A stretch of 64,000 nt of DNA from Prinia subflava (Eukaryota; Chordata; Aves; Passeriformes; Cisticolidae): the NCBI RefSeq assembly GCF_021018805.1, contig NW_026960610.1, forward strand, positions 2,852,001 through 2,916,000, in the 5' to 3' direction. The notes under the pieces were generated by a model, which saw only the letters and a program-made list of their open reading frames with translations, was not told where the DNA came from and searched no databases. Position 1 is the stretch's first letter; the number at the start of each line of letters is the position of its first letter. This document shows, piece after piece, positions 30,126 to 42,639 of this stretch. Made by a program: the position numbers and the translations under genes.

Positions 30126-33100
30126 TGCGCACTCGCTTTGGAGTTTTTTGGAAAGTGGGTTTGTCTTGTGTCATGCTTAGCTCGACATTGCCAGGCATGA
30201 TGTTTCTCTTTCTTGCAGGCATGGCAGGGATGTGGTGCTTGTGCACCCCTTTTAATTTCTGGGCAATTTCTCACAATATGACTGGGTTTTTTACAAAAGT
30301 AGCAAGGTGCTGAGGTTACAGCAGTTTGCATAACAGCCATGGTGTTGTTTTGTTGCTGGGAGTTCAAGTGCAAAGCAGCTAGGATCTCAGTCAGTTTTTG
30401 GTCTCGTGCCTCTGCCTGTGTTGCTTGAGCTGTAAGAGCTCGCTCAATCTTTTCTCCTAAAGTTTTTCCAAGTTCATTTGCTTGGATAGCTGCTACTTGC
30501 AGTGGACTTCCAATTCTGTTACAGGCTTCAATCATCTCAGGTACTGTGGGTCTTTCTTTTCCTAGGGCTTTGATTACCCTTTTACATTCAGCATTGGCGT
30601 TATTTTCAATAATGTCCCTTATCATAATTGGGCGAGCTATATCATCGCCGCATTGCTTTTCTGCTGCTTGTATCTCTCGGTCTGCAAATGCAGTAAATGG
30701 TTCAGACAACTCCTGACTAATCAGATTTTAGGCTTTTTCAAAACTTCCTGCAGGCTGAATCTGCAAAAAGGCTCTACGAGCCATTTTTTTAATGTCATCA
30801 AACACTATTCTGGGTAGGTTCACTTGATCTTCATTCCGATCATCAGGATGTCCACCAGTCAACTTAGATATGGTAAGGGTGCGAAGGGTTGCATCAGTGC
30901 TTTGCCTGTAAGTGGTCAAAACCCCTGTAAGCATTCTTCTCCATATGTGTTCCCACAGCATATATTGTGAATCTGTGAGAATTACACTGGCGAGATTTTT
31001 ACAGTCATTTGGTGTCAGCGTGTGTTCTTCTATCATACTTTTAAGCAGTTGTTTAAAGTAAGGCGAGCAAATGCCACTGTCTTTCACTGCTTTTTGTAGT
31101 TCTTTTATTTCATGAGGTGGGATAGCTGTCCATGTTCTTGGACCTTCGGCTTGCTGGCTGAATAGCACAGGCATAGCTAGAGGATTTAGACTTTCCTCTT
31201 TGCAAATCTGGCGTCTGACTTCATGCCAGTCTGTGAACTGGGAATTGTCAAAACACTTCTGGGGGTTTTGTACTTTTGGGATTTATGTTAGTGAATAATC
31301 AGGGTTTAATGTCTCATTTTGGGTTGAGAAATCTGTCCCAAACACAGGGACAGGGGGGCCTGTAGAGCTGTTTGGGAACAGACTTATTTGTTTTTTGGTG
31401 TTCTCTTGTATTTGAATCAAAGGGTTGTCATTTGCAGGGGCAAAATGGTTCTGTCTGTCCTGTATTCATTGAAGCAGCTGTCGTATTCCACTCTCCCCCT
31501 TTTCGTTGCACGGTTTGTGTGTTTGGCTGGGACTGTCTGGACGAGTTGTGATACAATGAAGTCCCACTCGGTGCTAAGGGTGCAGAGGGCAGGGAGGCAG
31601 CCGTGTGACCGAGGAGATTCGGTGGCTGGGGTAGGGCAGCAGGCATCGGAGGCAGAGGAGCTGACAGCAAAGACACATCAGCTGTTAGCTGGGCAGGGTC
31701 GTGCACTGGTGAGGGGTCTCTGAAAGATGTGGTTGTGCCTGGGACGGCAGCATATGGCAGAGAGGGTGGCGCAGAAGGATGCATCCAAGGCGGTGCAGGA
31801 ATCGGCTGTGGTGGTGTTGTTTGTAGACTCGGTGGTGGCGGCAGAGGGATGTTTGGGGGCTGCAGATGCGTGGGAGCCGTGGGCTGGTGCGGTGGTGGTG
31901 GCGTGGTGGACGGAGCTGCAGGAGGGATTATTTGCGGGGAGGCTGCAGCTGGGGCTGTCGGAGCAGTAACTGGCTGGGCTGGCGGCACGGATGAATACAG
32001 TTCTGGAATTGCAAATATCGGCTCTGGTGGCGGCGGCGGCCGTGCAGCCTGGCATGGGGGCGGCGGGCACAGGGATGCCGGCTGGGGCTGCACTGTGGCA
32101 GGCGGCGGGTCAGGACCGGGAGGCTGTGTCAGAGCCACGGCAAAGGCTGCGGGGAGTGGAGGCAGGGCGTGCTGGTTCCAGGGAAGCAGCAAGTGCGCAT
32201 GCGAGGGCCACCCCAGCGGTTCCGCGTGATGCAGGACAATGGCCCACGTGCTAGGCAAGGGTTGCTTGTCTGTGTCCATCAGTGCCGCAGCCGGGACTGG
32301 GGGCACGGAGGGCAGCGCGGCCACGGGCGGGAACGGGGCATCTGAGGTGGTAAGAAGCGGTGGGGCGACTCCCCACAGCAGGTCGGACGCAGGGGGCTGC
32401 GGCGGAGCCGGCATGGCCACGCCCGGGACGGCGAGCAGCGGCGGTGCGGCGAACAACGGAGGCGCTCCGGGGGGACCGGGAGCGGGAGGCTGGGCTGTTG
32501 CTGTGGGCCCGGAGGGAGGCACGGCTCTGGGCACGGCAGCCGCAAACATCGGGGTCTGTGTGGGCATGAGCAGAGCCGCCGGGGCGGCGGGACCGGGGGG
32601 TCAGGCCGGAGCGGCGGCGGAAAGGGGGTAGGGCGCCATTTCCAACATGGGAACAGCCGCAGCGAGCACCAGGGCGGGCGGCGGGCGGGCGGTGTTTAGC
32701 GCAGCTTCTACGAGGTCCCGCGCAGCCGCGCCAGGACAAGGGAATGCCGCCGGAACGCCGGGGCTGGGGAACCTCGGTGGAACACCGGGACAGGGGAACC
32801 GCACTGGAATACCTGGACCAGGGAACCGCGCCGGAGCCCCAGGGGGCACAAAGGGAGCCGCGGGCACGTGCACACTGGAGGAGACACAGGGGCTGGGAGG
32901 CTGCGGCACTACAGCCGCCAGCTCGGGGCCTGGTGCAGGTGGGCAGGGCGGCCGGGCTCCTGCGGCAGCGTGCACGGGGGGTGCCAGGGGAGGGGAAGCG
33001 GCGTGGCGCTGAGGGGGACACGTGGTGGTTGTGGCCACGGCCAGGGGAGGTGGGACCACAGCAGCTGGCAGAGTCGCGGGTGGGTAGGGGCAAGCGGCCG

Positions 33101-33722
33101 GCCCGATGGGACTTAGGGGGGCTGATAGGGGCGCAGGGATGGTGGTGGGCAGGCTCGCTGGGGCAGAAGCGAGGAGGGGGACCGCGGGGACGCCGGTGGA
33201 ACCGGGGGCCGATACCGCGGGAGCCGGGACAGGAGGGAATAGCGGGATCGCGCGTATTGGGGTGGAGGGGGGGGTAGTGGGGGCAGGTGGGGTGCCAGGG
33301 GCCGCGGGGAGAGGGGACGGGGCGGCAGGGGCGAGCGGGATGGCGGGTACCGGAGCCACGAGGTTCGGCTGGAAGGCAGTGGGCGTGTCCTGCTGCAAAC
33401 TCGCGGTGGGAACGGCGTTCTTCAAAGCAGCTACCGCGGGTCGCTCCTTCACAGCAAGCACTTGTACAAGCGCTCTGCAGGCTGGGACAAGCTCCCCGGC
33501 TGCGAAATCACGGCGGGAAATGTTATTAAAGAGCTTATTTCCAACTGTGTCCCAAAATTCTTTGGTGAATACAGCTGACCGGTCAACATTTGGGAAATTA
33601 ATCAAAGTCCATTCTAAGAGGATTTTTAGCTCTTCTTTTGGTAACTTACTTTGAGTGGAGTTCAATAAATGCTTTAGTTGCTTATAAAGACATTTATCAC
33701 TGGTAGAGTGTGATTGCCCCAT
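29948..33722 (-). pseudogene. gag: P5 gag with very long Pro/Ala-rich region and two zinc knuckles
   Basis: The ATG at 33722 gives MGQSHSTS, with Gly-2 for myristoylation, then a matrix domain of about 120 residues. Next is a Pro/Ala-rich stretch of roughly 600 residues (about 33380-31430), in one frame apart from a TGA at 32601-32603. A frameshift near 31436 and a stop near 31283 precede capsid (SPYFKQLLKSMIEEHTL, SVILTDSQYMLWEHIW). A TAG-type stop at 30728-30730 lies just before the major homology region (SEPFTAFADREI). Two CCHC knuckles follow (CYFCKKPSHIVRNC and CHACKKEKHHAWQC). The gene is broken at about four points. Confidence 0.85.
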
Positions 33723-34280
33723 TATTAGACTGATTTTTTCTCACCTGTGTGTCACCAAAGCAGGGTCCTTAGCTCGAACGGCATGGAGTGTTGGCCAGGC
33801 ACTCCCGTTGGCGTGGATGCTGCTTCACGTCCCTCTTCAGAGCACTGGCTTTGGCTTGCCGTGCTCGGGACGTCCCACTCAGAGCTGTAGTGCGGGCGGT
33901 GCTTTCAGCAACACTCACGTGTGCTCTGACACATAGCAGATTCCCTCAGCAGAGCTCCGGTACGCCGCTGCCAGCAACGGCGAGACAGTGCTCGAGGGTA
34001 GCTACGCAAATCCTCAGAAGAGCTCCAAGGAGCTGCTCAGCGGCAGCCCCGTGCTTGAGGACTGCCAGGTAGTTTCCTCTGAGAGCTCGAGGAGGCTGCT
34101 ACTGCAGTAACAGCTTCCCGTGCTCCAGGTGTACCTCAGCAGATTTTAAGAGCTCCAGCTATGGCGCTGCGCTGCAGCCGTAAGCTGTGCTCGCGACACT
34201 TTCAGGTGGCTAAAACTGGTTATTTAGTTACCGTCCATGGAGAAATCTCCTACGGGTGGAAAAGGCTGGATCCGTCGTTC

Positions 34281-34298
34281 ATCCACGGCTGGGCACCA
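34281..34298 (-). promoter_or_regulatory. P5 primer binding site
   Basis: Minus-strand TGGTGCCCAGCCGTGGAT starts two bases after the LTR. I cannot assign the tRNA with confidence; the start is shared with phenylalanine-tRNA sites. Confidence 0.5.
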
Positions 34299-34300
34299 AT

Positions 34301-34778
34301 TGAAGGAGTATCTCCGTGACGGTAGAGTCGGTGACAAAGTATCTCTATAAGCAAAGTAGCAGGGGTAGCACGTGGTTTATTGAGAGGGCCTTGCTTGTAG
34401 CTGCTAGGCACAGCTAAAGCAGGCCAGGAGAGCAGGAACAGAGAGCAGAGAGCAGAGAGCCCGAGGTCCCGAATACCGTACATTAAATATCTTTCCAAGT
34501 TGAATAGTATGAGTTGGACCAACCAATCTAATACAAGATAACAACATTTACGTACAGCCAATAGAAATGTCCCATCACCTAAGGCAAGCAGAAGGCGATT
34601 GTTTAATCAAACGATCTGGCCCTCAGCTTGGCAGGTCGTTGTTCACAAGCTGATGGCCCTGCACCCCACACCCTAAATCTCAAAGCATGCTTTCATTTCT
34701 ATCTCGCTTGTTGAACTCAGACTCCCAGAATCTAAACCACCATATTTGCAAGGTGTATCTACTTCATCTTTCCCAACA
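34301..34778 (-). repeat. P5 5' LTR
   Basis: 478 bp with TATTTAAT at 34482-34489 and AATAAA at 34376-34381, on the minus strand. CAGCTG (34779-34784) follows on the outer side. The leader from here to gag (33723-34280) has no frame that I recognise. Confidence 0.92.
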
Positions 34779-34784
34779 CAGCTG

Positions 34785-36485
34785 GTCTGGCTCAAAAAGG
34801 ATGCAGAAGTACCTGAGCAACAGCTGCACATTGGTTGCAGCTGCCCTCCACCACAGGCTCCAGCATCTCCTCTTTTTGCAACGTGTGGGCAGGGCCTCAG
34901 TGCACTGCAGGCTGGAGGGGTGGGAAACCAGCCCGGAAAAGGTGCACCAGCTAGCAAAGAGAGCATCCTGTAAGTAAAAAGGCAAATGGTGCAGAGGTAC
35001 AGACAGCATTCATTCAGAAGCAATTCTGGAAACATCCCATAGAGTAGATGCCAGGGAAGAGCATTTTCCTTTAATGGCCCCTTCATTTCCCTTTTTTTGC
35101 ATCTGAAGTATGTAGTAAAAGGAAAAACATTTAAAGCCGTAAACAACCACAAATAAACAGCCTGGTATCTCCTGAAATACACTGCAGGATTTTAGGAGGG
35201 AGAAGGATGGTGGCACAAAGGAAGAGTATTGATGATCCTATGCTGGGGGAAACCTCATCCTCCTGTGGGATGTCTGAATGAAAATCCCACACTCATCACT
35301 TGTTCTGCTCTGTGAGACTTGCCTGCTGGCTCCATGGGCATCAGGCCCCAGGGATCATGGTATTCCTGGGGAAGCAGAGGTGGTGGATAGACACAGGGAC
35401 AGTCCTGCAGCAGCACCACATGCTGCAGGTCCTAGAGATGTTCTGAGATGAGCCAAGGCAAGGTTTGTGCCACTGCACTGCAGCATAAGGAATCCAACCA
35501 GCAGAATTCCACCCCCATGGACAGTAATAATGCAGTAATGTCAGAGCATCTCCAACTGAACTGTGCCTCACTGGCAAAATTTTGGCCCTATACCTGAAAT
35601 ACCAAGGAAAATGACCTTTTTTTTTTTTTTTAGGAACTAATAAGGTGCAGGATGGGAGCAGCCTGTGTTGCAGATACTGCAGGACAGCATCACTAAGGCT
35701 CAGTGGGATGACCAAGCTCCAAAAGTGAAAGATTTCAGATGAGACTCAGTTTCAGAAAGAGTCCATGCTGAGTTCACTTGCTACTTGCAAAAGCTCATAT
35801 CTAGCAAAGTCATGATAAGCAATTTCTCTGCCAACACACAAACTCAGATGCAGGTGAGGCAGATCTGTTCTCTACAGCTCCAGCACATGCACCTTCTGGA
35901 CAGATCATAAAAACTGCAGAGCCAGAAAAAGCTTTTGATTTAGGGAAATTAAGGCTTGGCTCTGCTGTGCTAATGAGCAGTCATTATTTGAAGCATCAAA
36001 GCCAAAGGAGGGAGGTCCTGGAGCAGGGTGAAAACACACATAGGTGTCAGGTAGAAGCATGATTACCTTCCCTTCAGAATCAGGGTACTCTCACACTAGG
36101 GCTGCCACAGCATATCCTGCAAAGCAGCTGAAACGAAAGTTACCATTGAAGATATTGAGGAAGTAGATGAGCTGGAGATGGAACAGCTATAACCCAGCAT
36201 TTCCTATTCCCTGGCTCAGCTCTGCCTTGAGCAGAGGATCTTACCAACTCCAGGCAGTGGGAGAAGCTACAATTGGCAGGACTGAGTATGGGGGTTTCAT
36301 TGGGGTCATCCTGGGGCTGTGAGGTTTGACCTTCTCCTACCTTTCAGCTGCACTCTCTTCATCTATTCTCTGTAGGCTTTCCCTGCTACATTTTCATCTT
36401 TCAGTAGCACTCTCAACAACGGACAAGTATCTCATACCCAAAAATCCTTCTCCCTCCTACCCTTTTCTGAGAGCACATCCACCTG
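34785..36485. other. Flanking DNA, no gene seen
   Basis: It has mixed composition, short frames only and a T15-type run near 35620. No retroviral or host domain was recognised. Confidence 0.5.
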
Positions 36486-36491
36486 CATTAT

Positions 36492-36898
36492 TGTTGTTGT
36501 TTAAATTTAAGGGGGGGTCCCCGGGGAGTGCCCCCCGGAGACCCCCGGGGTCTTATGGGGTCGTGGTGTTCCCGTGCTGGCAGGCAAAGAGACTCAGATG
36601 CCGGTGGGATGCTGATGAGGTGAGGGTTTATTCACTGAGGGAGAGGGGAAGGGAAGGGGGGGGAAGGGAGGAGAGGGAAAGGGAGCATCAGGAGGCCTCC
36701 AGGGGGAGAGGGGCAAAGAGGGGCAGAGCCTTCTGCCTTAGCATTCTTATCACAGTGGTTCAAAGGGGCGCGGTAACATTCTTCAGCCAATAGAGTTACA
36801 GATACAGGATACTGCAGGGAGGGTACAGACTTGAGATAAACCATACATTTTCCAGGGGTGAACCAGAACAAACCATTTCCATAAAATGCAATCCCACA
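36492..36898 (-). repeat. Solo LTR S4
   Basis: It is flanked by CATTAT (36486-36491 and 36899-36904). On the minus strand it runs from TGTGGGATTGCATT to AAACAACAACA, with AATAAA at 36627-36632. The end nearest 36510-36560 is a GC-rich run with short self-complementary parts (GGGGTCCCCGGGG). Confidence 0.75.
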
Positions 36899-37199
36899 CA
36901 TTATTATAAAAACCTACTGAGTTTTAAAAGAGCTTCATAAATCCAAGAAGGGAGCAAACAGTGTAATAAGCAAGCAAATTACACACTGCAACATGATGAA
37001 GAGTGGATAGAGAGGGGTAACTTGTTGAGATCTGTCTGCAAATAAGTCTACCATTGGAGCAGGCTACATAAACAACTAGTTAGAAACTCATTGCATCTGC
37101 ATGAGTCACCACTGGCTTGAAAGCTGCAAAAAAAGGTAAGTCCACTGAACCCTAATCGGCAACAAATGTGTGATCAACCTCAGAACAAGTATAACAACT

Positions 37200-38159
37200 T
37201 GTCTTGGTTTGAAAAACAGGCATCTGCTAAGGAAGGTGGGAACCTCCCTTGGAATAGAAAATATGACCCTCCTCCCCTCCAAATTATTTTAACTTTGAAA
37301 TTAAGGGGCTTTCAGGCAGGGCCATGCGATGATCCCCCACGCCTGCAGGGGGCACTGTGGAGCGAGCTCGGCCGCGTCTCCCTCACCTGGTAATGGCGGT
37401 CGGGCGGGCCGGCGGGAGAGAGAAAAGCGGCTTCCTTTGCAAATCCCCAGAGGCAGTCAGTGTCAGTGCCCCTCTGGATGGCGAAATGGGCTGCAGCAGG
37501 AACCTCCGAGTGGAGCTGGGATGGCAGAGACAGGAACACCCCGGGGTGGCAAACGAAATGTATCAGAAACTCCGCAGCTGTAGCAGGAACTGCGGGGTGT
37601 CCTGGCAGGCAGAGGGTGTGGGGTTACACTGTAGTAAAAAACTCGGAGCAGCGGCAGAGGAGCAGTGGGGCTGGGCAGCAGCAGCTCAGCTCCCAAACAC
37701 GGCCAGAAGAGGCTCCTTCGGAGGGGAAAGGGGCCCAGGGTCCTGGGTTTTCCCTGAGGCACCCAAGTAGATGGTGAAGGTCCCTTCCCGTGAGATCGGG
37801 TGTTAATAAGGTACCAGTTCAATGGCCGCTCCCACGAGCAGACCCTCACTAACAGCAGAAGACAGAACCCTGTAGTGGTGGCAAATTCTCCCCACAGCGA
37901 CCGAAGCCTGTTTTCCCTCCCCTCAGCAGTGAGAGATAGGAGGTGCACCCAGCCCCTTCCCCCAGTCCAAATCTCGTGGTATCTCTGCCCCTCCAAGAGA
38001 AACCCCTCAGCGAGAGTAGCCAGCCGCACCCTTCCACTGAACAGTGGCAACTTCTTGGGTCTCTCTTAAGCACCAGTCATTATTATCTCTTAGCAACAGA
38101 TGCAAAAAAAAATCCCTGGGAGAAAGAAAACAAAAGGAGTAATCTTAAACTCCAATACA
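37200..38159 (+). repeat. LTR-like repeat S6 (about 960 bp, ends approximate)
   Basis: It begins TGTCTTGGTTTGAAAAACAGG and shares its start with S5 (23417). The middle is GC-rich and the end AT-rich. Frames through it (for example 37357-37770 plus and 37463-38050 minus) overlap on both strands and match nothing known. No target duplication was found. Confidence 0.42.
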
Positions 38160-38436
38160 AGTACACATATGTAAACAATGCTGCTTTCCTATAAAGTTTG
38201 TAGATAGATGTTAAATAACACCTAATGCTGGTTTTAACTTAGCTGGATGCTGTAAAATAATGCCAAAATAGGAAAAAAGCACAAAATCCCAAACAATCCA
38301 AAATACTAATTTCCAGTGCCCAAGAGTCAGTAACCAAGGACATGAAACACGTTAATAATAACATTTAGTGTAGATATGCATTACACCTCTGGTTGTCCAG
38401 CCAGCAACACGTAATCGAACTAAAATTATTCACTCT

Positions 38437-39230
38437 TGTGAAATACAAAGTTATGTTTCGTGTCAGGGAAATAAAGAAAATCTGTGTAATCATAGTGATG
38501 GAACACAGCCATGGGACAGTTATAAAGATGAGTTCTAATAAACAGCTGAGGAAAGCATGGAAGGCAGTTTTTGAATAAATCTTTTGCTTGCAATTATCTA
38601 TTATAAGTCTCAAGCTATTCTGCAATTAGTGTCCTTTAATTATAACTTTAGAAGCTTGCTTTGTATTAAAGAATTTTAAACTGTAGTTTTAGAGTGCAAA
38701 AAGGTTTTCTTTTAGACAAAAGAAGGAAAAAGGAGGGTGCTCAGGCCTCACACAAGGTGGGAAAACATCCTGGACATGAAGATATGACTTCAGATCACTG
38801 ATTTATGACTCCTGGAGAAGGAAACTGGACATCAGCATTTAGAGATTGATAGACTTGAAAATAGAGATGGGACCCCCACATCTGGAAGCCAGATCCCACC
38901 ACCTGGAAAAACATATCCTGGAAGTACATCCTGGAGTATTGAAATATCAGAATAGATCACAATGGTCTATAGAATTATACAGGACAATCTATAGATTTAT
39001 GGCTGTTAGGTATTGAATTGTGACGTTAAAACTAGAAATGGAAACTGCTGAGAAAGCTTATGAATATGTATAAAATGCCATCAAATCCAGCAATGGGTGT
39101 GCAGTTGGAAGGGAAAACCCCTACCACTGTACCCAGCGCTGCCTCTTTGCTCACACTTTACCATGTTAATTAATTAATTATTAAATTGCTGCTTGATATA
39201 TTGGCTGTGTCAAGCGTCTTATTTTTAACA
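38437..39230 (+). repeat. P6 5' LTR
   Basis: It starts TGTGAAATACAAAG and ends TTATTTTTAACA. TATAAAA is at 39069-39075, and ATTAAA at 39180-39185 is the likely poly(A) signal. Confidence 0.92.
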
Positions 39231-39233
39231 ATT

Positions 39234-39251
39234 TGGTGGAGAATGCGGGCA
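39234..39251 (+). promoter_or_regulatory. P6 primer binding site
   Basis: TGGTGGAGAATGCGGGCA starts three bases after the LTR. The first nine bases fit alanine tRNA and the rest fits only with a small indel, so the tRNA is tentative. Confidence 0.45.
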
Positions 39252-39979
39252 TCTCCAATCCATTGAGGGAGGCCCCTGATCTCGGGGAGGCGCCCCACCT
39301 TGCAGGCTTTTGCCTCAGGTGGCCCTGAGTGACTGGGGAATCTTTCAGGGAGAAGGAGATCCTCGAGGTAAATTGTGAGCAAAGGATTTTGAGCTCCCGG
39401 ATAAAGCTGCAGTGAAATTCACCTGTAATAACTCGTGCACAGAGACCCAGGCGAGAAAAGGAGGCTGTAAGTATCGCTTGGTTAGGTGGGCTAAGAACGG
39501 GTACACACGTGTGAGAGTGTGAGTGGTGTGTGTGTGAGACGTGGTCTGACCACGAAGTGATTGTGGAGTTCTTCTAACCTCGGTTCCGTGTCTCCGCGAG
39601 GGGAGCGGCAGGTGAAGGAACAAAGCGAGTGTTGGTAAAAGGAATTCTTTCATATAAAAAGGTCGGGGCGGGATGCGGCAATAGTTGGGGAGGATTTCTT
39701 CATAGTAAATCGGAGGCGGGAAGCGGTATTGGTTGAAGGGACTTTTTATTAAAGAAATCCTAGACAAGTGAGAAAATAGGAAGGCCTTTCATTACTGAAG
39801 TCAGAAAGAGTGTGGTCGAGGCAAGTGAGGGAATACCCGTTTCTTAGGGTGGGTCAATGCCAAGGCAAGGACCCAGGGGTTGGTATAAACCAACAGGCAA
39901 ATAGAAGTACTAAAGGTACTGGGAAAGGAGGGAGCTTTTTACCACAGGACAGTCCCCTGGGGTTAATGTTAAAATTTTA

Positions 39980-40650
39980 GGATGAATGTAAATCCAGGAA
40001 AGGAAAAAGTAAAGAGAAAATGATAAAATACTGTATGATGGAATGGACTAAAGAAATGACACGACCTGATAATTTGTACTGGCCAATGTACAGGTCGTCT
40101 GAGGAGTGGATCTGTCAGGCCCTGAATGCCTGTGTAAATAAAAAAGATCCAATTAACCAAGAGAGCGATTATGCTGCTTTATAGCAGAAGTCCTGGCCTT
40201 CTCCCCTGTATGCTTTAAAAACCAAAAAAGGAGAAGAATCCATGAGGCCACTTACACAACCTCCCCCCTTATCTACCACAACCAGCTGCCCCACCAGAGG
40301 TGCCTAATCCAGCACCCCCAGCACCTCAAGCCCCTATGGCACCGCTTGCACCTCAAGCCCCTGTGGCTCTGCCTCGTCCTCCAGATTCACCACCTGCACA
40401 TAGAAGCAGGGAGACAGTTCGGGCAGAAAGGCGCAAGGACAGTGATGATGAGAGCAAAAGGGGCCAGTTAGATCCATTAAGGAAGGTACTGATAGCAAGA
40501 TACCAAGGGGGGAAGGGGAGGACAGCTATTAGATATGTATCAGTACCACTGAACACTGGGGATGTGAGAGCCCTTAAAAAGGAAATGGGGATGTCTGATA
40601 AACTAGATCAGTTCCTGGGGCCCAAGAAGTCACAATTAAGCTATTAAACT
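39980..40650 (+). pseudogene. gag: P6 gag remnant (matrix, Pro-rich, start of capsid)
   Basis: Matrix-like sequence (EWICQALNACVNKKD) is read near 40100 with a stop. A 115-codon frame (40300-40647) then has a Pro/Ala-rich linker and the capsid start (RYVSVPLNTGDVRALKKEMG, DKLDQFLGP), a pattern of gammaretroviral capsids. Similar capsid text is in P7 near 51900. The frame ends soon after and the next text is RT thumb, so the rest of gag is deleted. The leader (39252-39979) shows no gene. Confidence 0.75.
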
Positions 40651-42480
40651 TCTTAGAGAAAAAGGGTTTGAAAGCTTCAATGTCCAAGTTGCAATTTGTA
40701 GAAGCACAAATGAAGTATTTGGGTCATTAGTTAAGTAAAAGAACAAAGAAACTGGACCCCGAATGAGTATCGGGCATACTTGCCTTACCTTCTCCCAGAA
40801 CAAAGGGAGAGATAATACAGCTGGTAAAGCTATTAAAGTATTGTAGGCAGTAGATAAAAAAGTATAGTCAAAAAGCAAAATTTTTATATCAGAAGTTAAC
40901 TGGAGAACAGATTCATGATTTTGTAGAGTTAATTGAATTACAAACTAAAGTAAGACCAGATTTAACTGAAATAAAAAAAAAAATAAAATTATCTGAAGGG
41001 GAGAAATATTTCATCAATAGCTCCTCCAAAGTATTAGAAAGGAAGCAGAGGTCAGGATATGCAATTGTAAAGGGAGGAAACATGTTGACAGTAGAAAGGA
41101 AAAGGTTAAGTTCCAGCTGGCCCGCACAAGCCCGGGAGTTATATGCGTTATACCAGGCTTTAGAACTGTTAAAAGACAAAGTGGAGACTATTTATACAAA
41201 GTATACTTTTAGAATTGTACATACTTTTAGGAAGATTTGGAAAGAGAGAAGTTTGATCAATACCCAAAGAAAATGGTTGATCTATCAAGAATTAATACTT
41301 GAAGTGCTTGTATCATTAAAAAGACCAGAAAAAAAAAAATAGCTGTTACACATGTAAAAGGTCACCAAAGAAACACAAGCTATTTAGCAAAAGGAAATAA
41401 CATAGCTGACCAAGCTGCAAAAAGAGGCAGCTTTTAAATTGAAAGAAACAATTCAGTTGAATATTATAACAAAAGTTCAAAGAGAAGTCCAAAAAAATTT
41501 TATAGCTCCCAAGAAGCTATAAAGAAATTAGATACTAAGAAAGAACAAAGAAAAGGAGTACTCTTAGATAGGTAGGAAATTTTGTCCAAAGCCTATGCAC
41601 AAAAGATTTTGAGCCAATTACATCAGCATAGTCATTGAAGAACCAGAGCCTTGTGTGATCATTTTTTTAAAATATAATGGGTGTATTGGGATTTTTTTTT
41701 GAAATAGCAAAGCAAGTAACGCAGAGGCGTGTTACTTGTCAGAGAGTCAACAAAAAGGTAATGAGGCAAACTTCAACGGGGGGGGGGGCAGTAAGAAAAT
41801 AGCCTATAGACCTTTTGAAAGAGTTCAGATAGATTATGCTGAGCTTCCAAATGTCAGTAAGTGGAAGTATCTGTTAGTAGTAGTAGATCAACTAATTCAC
41901 TGGGTAGAAGCTTACCCAGCTTTAAGGGCCACGGCCAAATTTGTAATTAAAATACTATTAGAACAAATTATTCCCCGATTTGGGGTTATTCGAGCCATTG
42001 ATTCTGATCAAGGCTCCCATTTTACCTCTAGTATCATCAAAGGGGTAACACAAGCCATGGGTATTTCCTGAGAATACCATACCCCCTTGGCACCCTCAGA
42101 GCTCTGTGAAGGTAGAAAAGAAGGACCAAACTATAAAACAGCATTTAACCAAATTAATGACTGAAACCAGAATGTCCTGGAAAAAATGTTTACCTTTAGC
42201 ATTGCTTAATATAAGAACACTTCCTAATGCAGATACTGGGCTATCAGCGTACGAAATGCTTTATGGAATGTCATATTCCCAGGAGATACCCCAAACATCA
42301 GTAATAATTGAAGATATGACTATTCAGAAATATATCCAAACAATTAGACAACATGTATTAGAGTTGAGCGAAAAGAAATATTGGCTCAATCTGCCCCTCT
42401 AAGATTTAGCATACATAAAATAAAACCAAGTGATTGAGTGCTGGTTAAAAGCTGCAAAGAGGAGACCTTATCTTCTAAAT
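40651..42480 (+). pseudogene. pol: P6 pol remnant (RT thumb, RNase H, integrase)
   Basis: It begins in the RT thumb (LQFVEAQMKYLGH), so the catalytic YXDD region is missing. RNase H is read at about 41000-41440 (FINSSSKV where Asp is expected, ARELYALYQAL, HVKGH, NIADQAAK). Integrase core is at 41800-42071 (VQIDYAELP and DSDQGSHF, two of the three acidic residues). After a stop and shift it continues at 42106-42402 (ALLNIRTLPN, LSAYEMLYG), a gammaretroviral integrase end. Stops and shifts are numerous. A run of nine G near 41781 is one likely slip point. Confidence 0.8.
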
Positions 42481-42639
42481 GGGAAGGCCCATATTTAACC
42501 CCTTAACCACTGATACAGCCATCCAGACTGCAGAGAAAGGCTGGACCCACACATCACGATTAAAGGACCAGTGGGACCACCAACAGAGGCACCGGCCGAG
42601 CTTCAGTGGAAAATCTCATCTGCTCCTAGAGAACTGAAA

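Larger units (their letters stand above)
24177..34778 (-). mobile_element. Provirus P5: full two-LTR betaretrovirus-like ERV
   Basis: LTRs at 24177-24651 and 34301-34778 are flanked by CAGCTG (24171-24176 and 34779-34784). On the minus strand the order is LTR, primer site, gag, dUTPase-protease, pol, env, LTR. By eye the LTRs differ by about eight substitutions and a 3-base indel. pol is open for about 800 codons with intact catalytic residues. gag has a few stops and one frameshift, and env is broken. A foreign LTR (26270-26925) replaces the integrase C-terminus. It is the most complete provirus in the window, but defective. Confidence 0.9.

Noticed and set aside
31729..32631. Plus-strand Gly-rich frames (166, 130 and 121 codons)
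   Set aside because: Antisense shadows of the Pro/Ala-rich P5 gag, where GC-rich codons keep several frames open.
37357..38050. Overlapping 137- and 195-codon frames on both strands
   Set aside because: Within an LTR-like repeat that also occurs at 23417. No domain in either strand.
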